Origin: UBA7332 sp051657165
GTDB taxonomy: Bacteria; Bacteroidota; Bacteroidia; Bacteroidales; UBA7332
DNA length: 64,000 bases
Direction of reading: 5' to 3'
NCBI GenBank assembly: GCA_051657165.1
Contig: JBOFKD010000297.1
Coordinates: 62,001 to 126,000 of the forward strand
Under the pieces are notes generated by a model. It had not been told where the DNA came from, ran no database searches, and saw only the letters and a list, made by a program, of their open reading frames with translations. Shown here piece after piece: positions 1-7,984 of this stretch (positions are counted from its first letter, which is position 1; every line of letters starts with the position of its first letter). The position numbers were made by a program, and so were the translations under genes.

Positions 1-656
1 ATAGCTTTTGCATCCGTCTCCTGAGTGATTCCTAAAGCCGCCCTGTGTCTTAAGCCCATTTCTTTAGGTATGAGCTGAGAGTGAGAAACCGGCAATATAC
101 AACCAACCGCTGCTATCTTATTTTCTGAGATAATCATAGCCCCGTCATGAAGCGGACTATTTTTAAAGAAAATATTCTCAATCAGCCGGGTACTGATTAT
201 CGCGTCCACAGCTTCTCCGGTTGTTTTAAAGGATTGCAGACTCACATTCTCTTCGATAACTATCAGAGCTCCACATCGTTGTTTAGCCATATTCCGGCAA
301 GCTATCACAATAGGCATAAAACTTTGCTTCTCCGGTTCCTCCTTATTCGGCCGAATCAGATGATAAATATATTTCCATCTTTTATGCGAACCTAAGGTCA
401 AAAGGAAACGACGAATTTCCTCCTGAAACAATACAACAAGAGCAACTCCACCTACACTGATGAACTTATCCATAATATTACCGATAAGACGCATCTGCAG
501 AATGTGACTTACGACAATCCACAAGCCTGTGATAGCAAGTAATCCGACGAAGATACTTAAAGACCCGGAAGCTTTCATCATGCGATAACTATAGTAAAGC
601 AACAAAGCAACCAGTATAATATCAATAACATCTTTTACACCAAAGAATTGAAACAT
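1..656 (-). CDS. cdaA: Diadenylate cyclase CdaA (partial, C-terminus beyond window)
   Basis: Reading the minus strand from an ATG at 654-656 gives 218 residues open to the window edge. Three hydrophobic segments (about residues 9-25, 32-52 and 64-78) precede a DAC domain that carries both family motifs, DGA at 171-173 and RHR at 203-205. The family condenses two ATP into c-di-AMP at the inner membrane. The end of the protein lies outside the window. The gene follows folP by a few bases on the same strand, so the two are probably co-transcribed. The assignment is firm because both catalytic motifs and the membrane anchor are present. Confidence 0.95.
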   Translation of the reverse strand, partial: MFQFFGVKDVIDIILVALLLYYSYRMMKASGSLSIFVGLLAITGLWIVVSHILQMRLIGNIMDKFISVGGVALVVLFQEEIRRFLLTLGSHKRWKYIYHLIRPNKEEPEKQSFMPIVIACRNMAKQRCGALIVIEENVSLQSFKTTGEAVDAIISTRLIENIFFKNSPLHDGAMIISENKIAAVGCILPVSHSQLIPKEMGLRHRAALGITQETDAKA

Positions 657-661
657 TGCAT

Positions 662-1507
662 TTATTTATTGGTTTCGTTCAACTTTTGCGTTATTCTCAC
701 GACCTCTACCGCTTCCCGCACATCATGTACACGTAAAATATCAGCACCTTTTTGAAGCGCTATCGTATTTAATACGGTTGTTCCGTTGAGAGAATCCTTC
801 GGTTCAATACCGAGATATTTATAAATCATTGATTTGCGCGATATCCCAACCAGAAGAGGTTTCCCAAGTATGGAGAAGTGTTCCATAAAACTCATCAGTT
901 CATAATTCTGATCTATTGTCTTGCTAAAGCCAAATCCGGGATCAAGAACAACATTCGCTACACCAAGCTCCCTCAACCGATCCAGCTTTTCCACGAAATA
1001 GTGACAGATATCCTGAAACAGATCTGCATAGCTGCAATTCTTCTGCATAGTCTGAGGCGTACCTTTCATATGCATCATTATATAAGCACAATTCAAATCG
1101 GCTATTGTCTGGTACATATCAGGATCTAATTCTCCACCGGATATATCATTGACGATCTGCACACCATATTCTTCAACAGCCCTGCGTGCTACCTGCGAAC
1201 GGAAAGTATCAACGGACACAATTGCATCGGGAGAGATTCGCCGAAGAATCTTCAAAGCGCCTTCCAGTCGCCGCCACTCTTCTTCAGGAGATATATCCGT
1301 TGCATCCGGACGGGATGAGTAAGCTCCGACATCAATCATATCAGCTCCCTGACGTATAATTTCGGCAATACGATTTTCGATTTCCATTTCTGTCGTGCAC
1401 CGGCTTTTCTCAAAAAAAGAATCCGGCGTCGCATTTAGAATACCCATCACTTTAGGAGTATCGAAATGGATCAGCTCTCCTCCCAGATTTAATGAACTAT
1501 ATGGCAT
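662..1507 (-). CDS. folP: Dihydropteroate synthase
   Basis: This 281-residue TIM-barrel enzyme joins pABA to the pterin diphosphate in folate synthesis. Visible family signatures are MGILNATPDSF at residues 21-31, DVGAYSSRPDA at 59-69, a later LDPGFGFSK segment, and SRKS and RVHDV near the C-terminus. Length is normal for bacterial DHPS. It lies immediately upstream of cdaA on the minus strand, with only a few bases between stop and start, which suggests a two-gene operon. It is divergent from the Lrp-type regulator across about 200 bp. Confidence 0.96.
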   Translation of the reverse strand: MPYSSLNLGGELIHFDTPKVMGILNATPDSFFEKSRCTTEMEIENRIAEIIRQGADMIDVGAYSSRPDATDISPEEEWRRLEGALKILRRISPDAIVSVDTFRSQVARRAVEEYGVQIVNDISGGELDPDMYQTIADLNCAYIMMHMKGTPQTMQKNCSYADLFQDICHYFVEKLDRLRELGVANVVLDPGFGFSKTIDQNYELMSFMEHFSILGKPLLVGISRKSMIYKYLGIEPKDSLNGTTVLNTIALQKGADILRVHDVREAVEVVRITQKLNETNK

Positions 1508-1672
1508 TTTTCTGATGTTTTAATGATTAATCAACTAATACGGATCAAATCCGAATAATTAAACCAGCTTCTAAATTAATCTGAAAATTACATATTTACA
1601 GGCTATACGGAACAAAAATAAAACAAATAAACTTTTTTATAGCTAAAATAGCTTGCAATTTGGAAACTTGTT

Positions 1673-1680
1673 TATCTTTG
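1673..1680 (+). promoter_or_regulatory. Putative -7 element upstream of the Lrp-type gene
   Basis: TATCTTTG matches the Bacteroidota -7 consensus TAnnTTTG and lies 28 bases before the ATG at 1709. The -33 side is poor: CTTG is at 1652-1655, a 17-base spacer instead of 19. Assigned by motif and position only. Confidence 0.55.
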
Positions 1681-1708
1681 TGGTAGAAAAAACCAAATTC
1701 CTGCTTGT

Positions 1709-2167
1709 ATGGACAAAATAGATCAACTAGACAAAAAGATTTTAAAAATAATCTCACAAAACGCTCGTATTCCGTTTAAGGATGTCGCTGCGGAATGTGG
1801 CGTTTCACGTGCAGCTATTCACCAGCGCGTTCAAAGAATGATTGACATGAACGTGATAGTAGGATCCGGATACTTTGTTAACCCGAAAGTCTTAGGCTAT
1901 AAAACCTGTACTTACGTTGGAGTACGTCTCGAGAAAGGCTCGATGTATAAAGATGTAGTTCCTGAACTAAGTAAAATTCCTGAAGTGGTTGAATGCCATT
2001 TCACTACCGGTCCTTATACAATAATGGTAAAACTTTACGCGAAAGATAATGAAGACCTGATGTCTCTGATAAACGGGAAAATTCAGGAAATCAAAGGTGT
2101 AAAAGCAACAGAAACGTTAATTTCACTTGATCAGAGTATCAAACGTGAGGTTGTTATACAAGATTAA
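1709..2167 (+). CDS. Lrp/AsnC family transcriptional regulator
   Basis: The 152-residue product has the standard Lrp/AsnC layout: an N-terminal winged HTH (about residues 5-60, beginning DQLDKKILKIIS and containing VAAECGVSRAAIHQRVQRM) and a C-terminal RAM effector/oligomerisation domain (about 70-145). Such proteins form dimers to octamers and often answer to amino acids. The effector and targets cannot be read here. It stands alone, with a -7-like element just upstream and a strong terminator four bases after the stop. Family assignment is secure; the regulon is not known. Confidence 0.93.
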   Translation: MDKIDQLDKKILKIISQNARIPFKDVAAECGVSRAAIHQRVQRMIDMNVIVGSGYFVNPKVLGYKTCTYVGVRLEKGSMYKDVVPELSKIPEVVECHFTTGPYTIMVKLYAKDNEDLMSLINGKIQEIKGVKATETLISLDQSIKREVVIQD

Positions 2168-2170
2168 TAT

Positions 2171-2207
2171 AAAAAGGCTGCACAATCAGAATTGTTGCAG
2201 CCTTTTT
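2171..2207. terminator. Bidirectional terminator between Lrp-type gene and ribF
   Basis: A long hairpin (left arm AAAAAGGCTGCACAAT, right arm the complement with one bulged T) has A-tract and T-tract ends, so it can act for both convergent genes. It overlaps the last codons and TGA stop of ribF (2186-2188). Confidence 0.9.
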
Positions 2208-3124
2208 ATATATTCCAATGATGCTTCTTTATCTCTTTGCAACTGCAACTTCAGCTCTTCGAGTCCGTTAAGCTTCTTCTCATCTCTCAGAAATCCAAGA
2301 ACCTCTATATTAAGCCATTCTCCGTAAATATCCTGATCAAAATCAAACAGATTGACCTCAATACTTAGTCCGCCTTCACTATGCACAGTAGGACGATTAC
2401 CAATATTCATCATTCCAAAATACAATTCAGAATCATAGCTGGCGCGCACTACATAAACACCGTTTTTGGGAATCAGTTTATCGGGATTCTCCAGCAATAG
2501 ATTTGCTGTCGGGAAGTTAATCCGCCGCCCTATCTGAAAGCCTTCAACGACTAACCCTGAAAGATGATAGGGATAAGTAAGAGCCTCTGTTGCCTTTTCG
2601 GTTTCGCCTTCTCTCAGATAACGCCGGATAAGCGAAGAACTCACAGGGACATTATCCATCATACATACAGGAGCCTGCAAGACTTCTATGCCAAGATATT
2701 CTCCAATCATTTTATAATCTCCGAACTCCTGCACTCTGTCTCTCCCGAACCGATGATCATAGCCTACGTAAAGAACTTTCACATTATACTGTTCTTTAAG
2801 TATCTTAGCCATAAAATCCTGTGCTGTCAAACGGGACAATTGCGGTGTAAAATTCATTGCCACACAATAATCAATCCCGGTATCGGAAAGATGCATTACT
2901 TTCTCTTCGAAAGTATTCAGCAGAGCCGGATGGTATGTAGAGTTGACAACCTTTCGGGGATGCTCTTTAAATGTAAACACAGCACTCTTCATCCCGCGAC
3001 GAAGAGCCTCAGATTTAATACATGCGATTAAATGCTGATGTCCGGTATGAACCCCGTCGAAGAAACCAACTGTTGCAACCAGTCCACAACTATCTTCTAT
3101 ATGCTGACCATCAATTAATTTCAT
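2186..3124 (-). CDS. ribF: Bifunctional riboflavin kinase / FAD synthetase
   Basis: The 312-residue protein converts riboflavin to FMN and then FAD. The N-terminal nucleotidyltransferase domain shows GFFDGVHTGHQ at residues 20-30 (the HxGH motif at 26-29). The C-terminal kinase domain starts near residue 185 and contains GRRINFPTANL followed by the NGVYVV segment. Length is normal. Its start overlaps the stop of the upstream HAD gene by 4 bases, so the two are translationally linked. Its 3' end lies inside the shared terminator. Confidence 0.96.
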   Translation of the reverse strand: MKLIDGQHIEDSCGLVATVGFFDGVHTGHQHLIACIKSEALRRGMKSAVFTFKEHPRKVVNSTYHPALLNTFEEKVMHLSDTGIDYCVAMNFTPQLSRLTAQDFMAKILKEQYNVKVLYVGYDHRFGRDRVQEFGDYKMIGEYLGIEVLQAPVCMMDNVPVSSSLIRRYLREGETEKATEALTYPYHLSGLVVEGFQIGRRINFPTANLLLENPDKLIPKNGVYVVRASYDSELYFGMMNIGNRPTVHSEGGLSIEVNLFDFDQDIYGEWLNIEVLGFLRDEKKLNGLEELKLQLQRDKEASLEYIKRLQQF

Positions 3125-3750
3125 AAAAGCTCTTTCTCAAATAATGAACAAAAATCCTCAAAAGGTTTCGCCGTATAAGTCTGAAATCCAAGTTCTGAAG
3201 CAGCATCCGTATTCAATACAGAATCATCAACAAACAGAGTTTTCTCCGGATTCAGACCACCTTCGGCTATCATCATTTCAAAGATTTGTTTATCCGGTTT
3301 TGCCACTCCCATTTCATAAGAAAGAAAAACCTGATCAAAATAGTCCGTCAGCAAACGGCCATCTCTTTCGAAGTATTGAGGAACGATGTAGTCAAACATG
3401 ATTTTATTCGTGTTACTAAGCATACAAACCTTGTATCTGGAGCGTAATGCGAGAATCAGATCCAGTTTTTCCTGCGGCAGGTCCATCAGAAAACGGTTCA
3501 GAGCATGATCTATCTCATGATCCGACAAATATTTACCACTTCCCTTACGGATGCCCTCACGAAAAATATCGGGAGAAATCTTACCTTCTTCTAATTGAAG
3601 AAAAAGTCCTGCCTGACGATAGTTTGTCAATAACTCCTCTGCTTCGTCGTAACCTAAAGCGGCGAAAGCATCGATACATCTCTGTCTGTCCAGATTGATA
3701 AGGACTCCGCCCAAATCAAAAACTATTGTATCAATTCCGTTTAGCTTCAT
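3121..3750 (-). CDS. HAD-superfamily hydrolase (YihX-like phosphatase group)
   Basis: The 209-residue protein has HAD motif I as FDLGGVLINL (residues 11-20), motif II around MLSNTN, the conserved lysine in VAKPDKQIF, and motif IV as FVDDS. The form DLGGV, without the second aspartate of DxD, is typical of the YihX-like group, whose characterised members are sugar-phosphate phosphatases. The substrate here is unknown. It overlaps ribF by 4 bases. A role in flavin supply, such as a phosphatase step, is possible from context but unproven. Confidence 0.88.
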   Translation of the reverse strand: MKLNGIDTIVFDLGGVLINLDRQRCIDAFAALGYDEAEELLTNYRQAGLFLQLEEGKISPDIFREGIRKGSGKYLSDHEIDHALNRFLMDLPQEKLDLILALRSRYKVCMLSNTNKIMFDYIVPQYFERDGRLLTDYFDQVFLSYEMGVAKPDKQIFEMMIAEGGLNPEKTLFVDDSVLNTDAASELGFQTYTAKPFEDFCSLFEKELL

Positions 3751-3902
3751 ACTTCATTCATTATTTTACGCGTGCAAAGATACAAAAATATGGAAACATG
3801 ATATTCGCTTACCCTGCGATTTACATGCCTCCATATTTCTTTTCGGGTTTATACTGATAATAGAATCAGTCTATAGCTAAATCCGCACATATTGAAAGAG
3901 TT

Positions 3903-4958
3903 TTATTTGCCCAGCAAGAATTCAAATGCCGGAGCTTTCACAAATTTAGAAGCTGCATTTCCTGCATAGATCTCGCCATCGGTTAACGGCAATTTCCTTA
4001 CTCCTCCTGCCGGACTAAAGTCTACATCCTTAAAATCTACCCAAAAGACATTCGGAGAAAGTGTAGACTCATAATAATACTTCATATTCTTCTGATCACA
4101 AACCGTGCGCCATATCGTTGATGCGATATTCGGCTGATCTGCCGTCTTGATACCCAATGGCACAGAGACATTACGAAGAACGCTGAATACACCGGCTACG
4201 CCAATCTGCTGATCTGCCGTCTTCGGAATCACATCTATATAGAAAGATGCACGTGCAAAACGGTCAGTAGCCCTATTGGTTCCCGGAAGCATATTCAAGC
4301 CTCCTACCTGAGTCCAGTACTCATTAATGGCCAGCTGGTCGAAATAGAATGGCGAATTGGTCATCACCTTATATTGAGGACCCTCATAAATCATAATATT
4401 ACCGTCTTTATATTCAATAATAGCATTATTCCCGCTTGGATCTGACAATGCCAGATGCAAATAAGCACCAATACCGTTCGGAAGTTCAGGAGCATTTATC
4501 TGGAAAGCATCTTTTGATAAAACGGCGACTGCTTCTTTCACTGTAGAGAAATTATCAAGTACATATTGCGCCCACATGGAAATACCCAATACCGGACGCG
4601 TATCATTCGGTCGTGTATAATTTGATTCTTTCAGAAAAAGAATATTCGTAACCAGTCCTTTTTCATTCATCCCGTCAGCCGTTCCCAGATCATAACCCGC
4701 AGTAATCATACTACCATATTTAGATACCCACTTTACCGAGTTTGATGTAAGTCCGCCCGAGCGTTCCATCCCACGTGGAAATATATAAAGATTACTCTCC
4801 AAATCTTCCAGCCAGTCCATTGTCCTGCCTGAGATTACCAGGCCATCGTTGCCGGTATACTGTACTCTTGAACACGCTTCAATACTGTCGGAACCCATGC
4901 CCTGGAAAGCCAGTATCAGTCCGAAAGTGACACCTTTAATCATTAAATTCTTATTCAT
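3903..4958 (-). CDS. Secreted choloylglycine hydrolase / penicillin V acylase family amidase
   Basis: The 351-residue Ntn-hydrolase begins with a hydrophobic export signal (about residues 6-22). Processing after EA would expose Cys29 as the catalytic nucleophile (CSRVQYTG). Family features that follow are GRTMDW, NEKGLVTN and a tyrosine/asparagine-rich core. Characterised relatives hydrolyse C-N bonds in conjugated bile salts, penicillin V or N-acyl homoserine lactones; the sequence alone does not say which. It is a single gene on the minus strand with a 1-kb intergenic region upstream. Family confident, substrate open. Confidence 0.9.
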   Translation of the reverse strand: MNKNLMIKGVTFGLILAFQGMGSDSIEACSRVQYTGNDGLVISGRTMDWLEDLESNLYIFPRGMERSGGLTSNSVKWVSKYGSMITAGYDLGTADGMNEKGLVTNILFLKESNYTRPNDTRPVLGISMWAQYVLDNFSTVKEAVAVLSKDAFQINAPELPNGIGAYLHLALSDPSGNNAIIEYKDGNIMIYEGPQYKVMTNSPFYFDQLAINEYWTQVGGLNMLPGTNRATDRFARASFYIDVIPKTADQQIGVAGVFSVLRNVSVPLGIKTADQPNIASTIWRTVCDQKNMKYYYESTLSPNVFWVDFKDVDFSPAGGVRKLPLTDGEIYAGNAASKFVKAPAFEFLLGK

Positions 4959-5399
4959 AATCTCTTATGTTTTAATTAAATAAGAAAAACAAAGAAAAAA
5001 CTCCATAGGTTTTCCCCCCTTCGTTAAATTAAACGAAGACTGGTGTTAAAACGAGGCTTTATTGACGTTAATGAAACCTAATCGCCTCCTTTAAGTTAAA
5101 CACTCTCCAGTCTGAACCAATTTACCGTTCCTGCTTGTTATAATCTTAGGTTTCTATATCAATGACCATACAATACAAAAGTCATCTATCGTAATGTATT
5201 ATCAGAGAAAAGCAGACAAATAAGCACAAGTATATTATACGGTCTGACTCGGTAATTTCACGCCTTCAAATTGAGGTATTACGCAATATAAGAATGTGCG
5301 GAATAAGACTAAAAAAACGAAGTTAAGGTTGAATCTATAAGATCAATCTCAGCTTCGTTTTATTCATTATTTCACAGAAAATCAACCGTATTAACGTGC
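4959..5399. other. Intergenic region upstream of the amidase
   Basis: No gene is visible. It is AT-rich and contains an inverted repeat at 5019-5038 (CTTCGTT, 6-base loop, AACGAAG) and the long hairpin at 5313-5362 listed separately. I could not find a clear TAnnTTTG element for the amidase gene. Confidence 0.6.
5313..5362. terminator. Hairpin with AAAACGAAG/CTTCGTTTT stem
   Basis: A 9-bp outer stem encloses a partly self-complementary 31-base interior. On the minus strand it ends in a run of seven T, so it could end a transcript coming from the 5.4-5.9 kb repeat region. The plus-strand reading is weaker. No gene lies next to it, which makes its role unclear. Confidence 0.5.
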
Positions 5400-5488
5400 A
5401 CGTTCATTTAAATGAACGTAACAGTTCTTTTAAATGAAAATATATTTTCATACGTATGTTCCGGCACGTTTATTTAAATGAAATTTCA
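5400..5488. repeat. Four-unit phased palindrome array, TTTAAA-centred, 22-bp period
   Basis: Unit 1 is a perfect 20-bp palindrome, ACGTTCATTTAAATGAACGT (5400-5419). TTTAAA centres begin at 5407, 5429 and 5473. The expected third position, 5451, has TACGTA inside CATACGTATG instead. The four centres are therefore exactly 22 bp apart. No coding potential or terminator explains the pattern. Confidence 0.85.
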
Positions 5489-5532
5489 GAGTAATACGAA
5501 TGAAAAATGAACGGTATTTGTATGAAAACAAA

Positions 5533-5675
5533 TACGTATATAAATTTCGGGAAATGCGTATATAAAATAATTTATTCCCGCATTTGCTTCCCACGATATA
5601 CGTATTTCTTTGCTGCGAAATATATATTTCATCCCGACAATATATATACTTCGTCAGAACGATATATATATTTTA
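5533..5675. repeat. ACGTATATA / TATATA block, roughly 22-bp period
   Basis: CGTATATAAA occurs at 5535 and again at 5557 (exactly 22 bp), with CGTATTTCTT at 5601 on the same phase and a weak match at 5579. It runs into AT palindromes, including GAAATATATATTTC at 5617-5630 and TATATA runs near 5641 and 5663. The later part is too simple in sequence to be sure of the phasing. Confidence 0.6.
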
Positions 5676-5753
5676 AAATGAACAGAAAGAATCATTATCC
5701 TCTCTGCATCTAAAGAAAAGTGAGATGCAACGTTTCTGCCACTTATAAAGTTG

Positions 5754-5811
5754 CATTTGCAACACCATTTGCAACACCATTTGCAACACCATTTGCAACA
5801 CCATTTGCAAC
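5754..5811. repeat. 12-bp tandem repeat CATTTGCAACAC
   Basis: Four perfect copies plus a truncated fifth put TTGCAA at 5757, 5769, 5781, 5793 and 5805. The minus-strand reading (KWCC repeats) is a low-complexity shadow, not a gene. The same TTGCAAC core forms arrays at 27.46-27.64 and 49.84-50.04 kb. Confidence 0.92.
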
Positions 5812-5911
5812 GCTTTAAACACTTTATATCAATCAATTAAAACCATGTTGCAAATAAAACTGTCACAAACAAAACTTTTTTGCCAATGGATGCTATATCC
5901 CCAATAAAAAC

Positions 5912-5946
5912 AAAAGCTGAACGAGAATAATTCTCCCTCAGCTTTT
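5912..5946 (-). terminator. Terminator of the xanthine salvage operon
   Basis: AAAAGCTGA and TCAGCTTTT arms, extended inward by AGAA/TTCT, lie just after the transferase stop. They read as a hairpin with flanking A/T tracts on the minus strand. Confidence 0.75.
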
Positions 5947-5963
5947 ATTTTATATTTTGTGGA

Positions 5964-6533
5964 TTACTTCTTGAAAGTAATCGTACAGTTATCAAGTGAA
6001 TCAATCTGGGCAAGCGACTCTACACGAATATTCATATTACGAAGCATCTGACCACCTTCCTGGAAACTTTTCTCAATAACGAATCCCATACCTACCAGTT
6101 CGGCTCCACTTTGTTTGATCAAATCAAGCATACCCAATGCCGCATTTCCGTTTGCTAAGAAATCATCAATAAAGAGTACTTTATCATCCGGTGTAAGATA
6201 ATCATTACTGATACACACAGTATAATCTCTGTCTTTCGTGAATGAATGCACGGTTGTTGTCAGCATATGCTGCATCGTTTTAGGCATTTTCTTTTTCACA
6301 AAAACAACAGGGATCTCCAGCAGATAACCCACCATGATAGCAGGAGCAATACCGCTTGCTTCAATCGTAACGACTTTATTAATATCACTTCCCGCAAATC
6401 TGCGCACAAATTCAACCGCGATAGACTTCATCAGGATTGGATCCATCTGGTGATTTATAAAGCTATCCACCTTAAGGATTCCTCCTTCGAAGCATTTACC
6501 ATCCTGCAGGATACGATCTTTTAATCTTTTCAT
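5964..6533 (-). CDS. xpt: Xanthine phosphoribosyltransferase
   Basis: The 189-residue cytosolic enzyme converts xanthine and PRPP to XMP. The PRPP-binding motif is VLFIDDFLANGNA at residues 119-131. The N-terminus (MKRLKDRILQDGKCFEGGILKVDSFINHQMDP) carries the GILKVDSFINHQ block typical of Xpt rather than of Apt. It lies 26 bases downstream of a purine permease on the same strand, the classic transport-plus-salvage pair. A terminator follows. I found no recognisable purine riboswitch ahead of the operon. Confidence 0.93.
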   Translation of the reverse strand: MKRLKDRILQDGKCFEGGILKVDSFINHQMDPILMKSIAVEFVRRFAGSDINKVVTIEASGIAPAIMVGYLLEIPVVFVKKKMPKTMQHMLTTTVHSFTKDRDYTVCISNDYLTPDDKVLFIDDFLANGNAALGMLDLIKQSGAELVGMGFVIEKSFQEGGQMLRNMNIRVESLAQIDSLDNCTITFKK

Positions 6534-6559
6534 TTTATATATGGCTTTTGAGAAACAAT

Positions 6560-7882
6560 TTATTCTTTTATACGAATCAGAAAATTAGATACGATAGCAG
6601 TAACACCACCGGCTGTAATTCCTGATGAGAAAATATTTTTCACCGACTGAGGAAAGACTTCCAGTATGCCGGGTTCCAGTTCAACTCCTAATCCGGCTGC
6701 AAAACTCAAAGCTATAACTAATGTTGCAGCACGGTTAATCTCCTGCGATGTGATAATACGAATACCTGCCACAGCAACAGTTCCGAACATAAGCAAAGTA
6801 GCTCCACCTAAAACAGGTTCAGGCATTAACGAAAACAGAATACCTATCCCGGGGAATAACCCCAGAAGGAGTAAAGCCGCTGCCACATAATATCCGACAT
6901 ATCTGCTGGCTACTCCGCTTAACTGAATAACACCGGTTGTTTGTGAATATAGAGAATTCGGAAATGCATTGAAGAATCCTGCAATCATAGAGTTGACACC
7001 TTCAGCAAAAATACCTGAAGCTACGCGTTTATTATATATGTCTCCCTTTATCGGCTCTTCTGAGATAATACTATTTCCGGTTATCGATCCATAAGCTTCA
7101 ACCGAAGTTACCAGATAGATCAACGCAAACGAAAGAAAGGTAGACCAGTCAAACGAAAGTCCGTATTTTAAAGGAACAGGAATGGAAAAAGTCGTCAGAT
7201 CTTTAGCCATGGATAAATCCAGTTTTCCCAAAAAGTAAGCAGCAATATAACCTGCCAGCAAGCCTATGAGAATAGAGCTCATCCGCACATATTTATTCCG
7301 GCTCATATTACACAAGACAATCAGAATAAGAACCAGTACGGCCAGTCCTATATTTTCATAACTTCCGAATGTTCCGTTTGCTTTTGCCGGGAAACCTCCA
7401 CCGCAGGATATAATCCCAACTTTAATCAATGTCAGACCAATGAGTGAAACAACGATGCCGGAAACCAGAGGAGTAATTATCTTTTGAGCGTATTTAAGAA
7501 TCCGGCTGATAAGCATTTCAATTGTAGAAGCTGCGATTGCGGACCCGAATATTAATGAAAGCCCGCCAATAGATCCGGCTGCTATAACAGGCCCTATAAA
7601 TGTAAAGCTTGCACCCTGCACACTTAGCAGTTTAGCTCCTAAAGGGCCTATACGATGACATTGTATAAAGGTACTTATTCCAGCCGCGAATAATGCCATA
7701 GAAACAAGAAAGCCTGTTGTCTCTAAATCCAGATTTAATGCCCCGGCAATAATAAGAGGAGGCGTAATAATAGCCACAAAAACAGATAGCAGTAACTGTA
7801 GTGCTACAAATACGGCATCTTTAAAAGGAGGTTTTTGCTCAACCCGATAAATCAGGCCTCTATTACTTATTTCTTCTTTCAT
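6560..7882 (-). CDS. NCS2-family xanthine/uracil permease (probable xanthine)
   Basis: The 440-residue integral membrane protein is rich in hydrophobic segments, in line with the roughly 14 of NCS2 transporters. Family features are SVEAYGSITG in the core and FPNSLYSQTTGV, corresponding to the nucleobase transporter signature. Substrate is inferred to be xanthine from the co-directional xpt 26 bases downstream. A TACCTTTG -7 element (7910-7917, minus) lies about 28 bases before the start, so this gene probably leads the operon. Confidence 0.92.
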   Translation of the reverse strand: MKEEISNRGLIYRVEQKPPFKDAVFVALQLLLSVFVAIITPPLIIAGALNLDLETTGFLVSMALFAAGISTFIQCHRIGPLGAKLLSVQGASFTFIGPVIAAGSIGGLSLIFGSAIAASTIEMLISRILKYAQKIITPLVSGIVVSLIGLTLIKVGIISCGGGFPAKANGTFGSYENIGLAVLVLILIVLCNMSRNKYVRMSSILIGLLAGYIAAYFLGKLDLSMAKDLTTFSIPVPLKYGLSFDWSTFLSFALIYLVTSVEAYGSITGNSIISEEPIKGDIYNKRVASGIFAEGVNSMIAGFFNAFPNSLYSQTTGVIQLSGVASRYVGYYVAAALLLLGLFPGIGILFSLMPEPVLGGATLLMFGTVAVAGIRIITSQEINRAATLVIALSFAAGLGVELEPGILEVFPQSVKNIFSSGITAGGVTAIVSNFLIRIKE

Positions 7883-7909
7883 GTTCTATAGCTTTCAAAA
7901 AAATTGCGG

Positions 7910-7917
7910 CAAAGGTA
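7910..7917 (-). promoter_or_regulatory. -7 element for the permease-xpt operon
   Basis: The plus-strand string CAAAGGTA reads TACCTTTG on the minus strand, matching TAnnTTTG. No convincing -33 TTTG is found 19 bases upstream. Confidence 0.5.
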
Positions 7918-7984
7918 ACCAAAATCTTAGCGGGTCTCCTAGCCTTTAAATGTGATTGATTTACAAATAAAGCTAATTATATTG

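Noticed and set aside
5654..5836. Small protein with KWCC repeats on the minus strand
   Set aside because: It is the translation of the 12-bp tandem repeat, has no start context and lies within the array.
7883..7984. Purine riboswitch ahead of the xanthine operon
   Set aside because: The leader after the -7 element is too short and no purine aptamer junction can be drawn.
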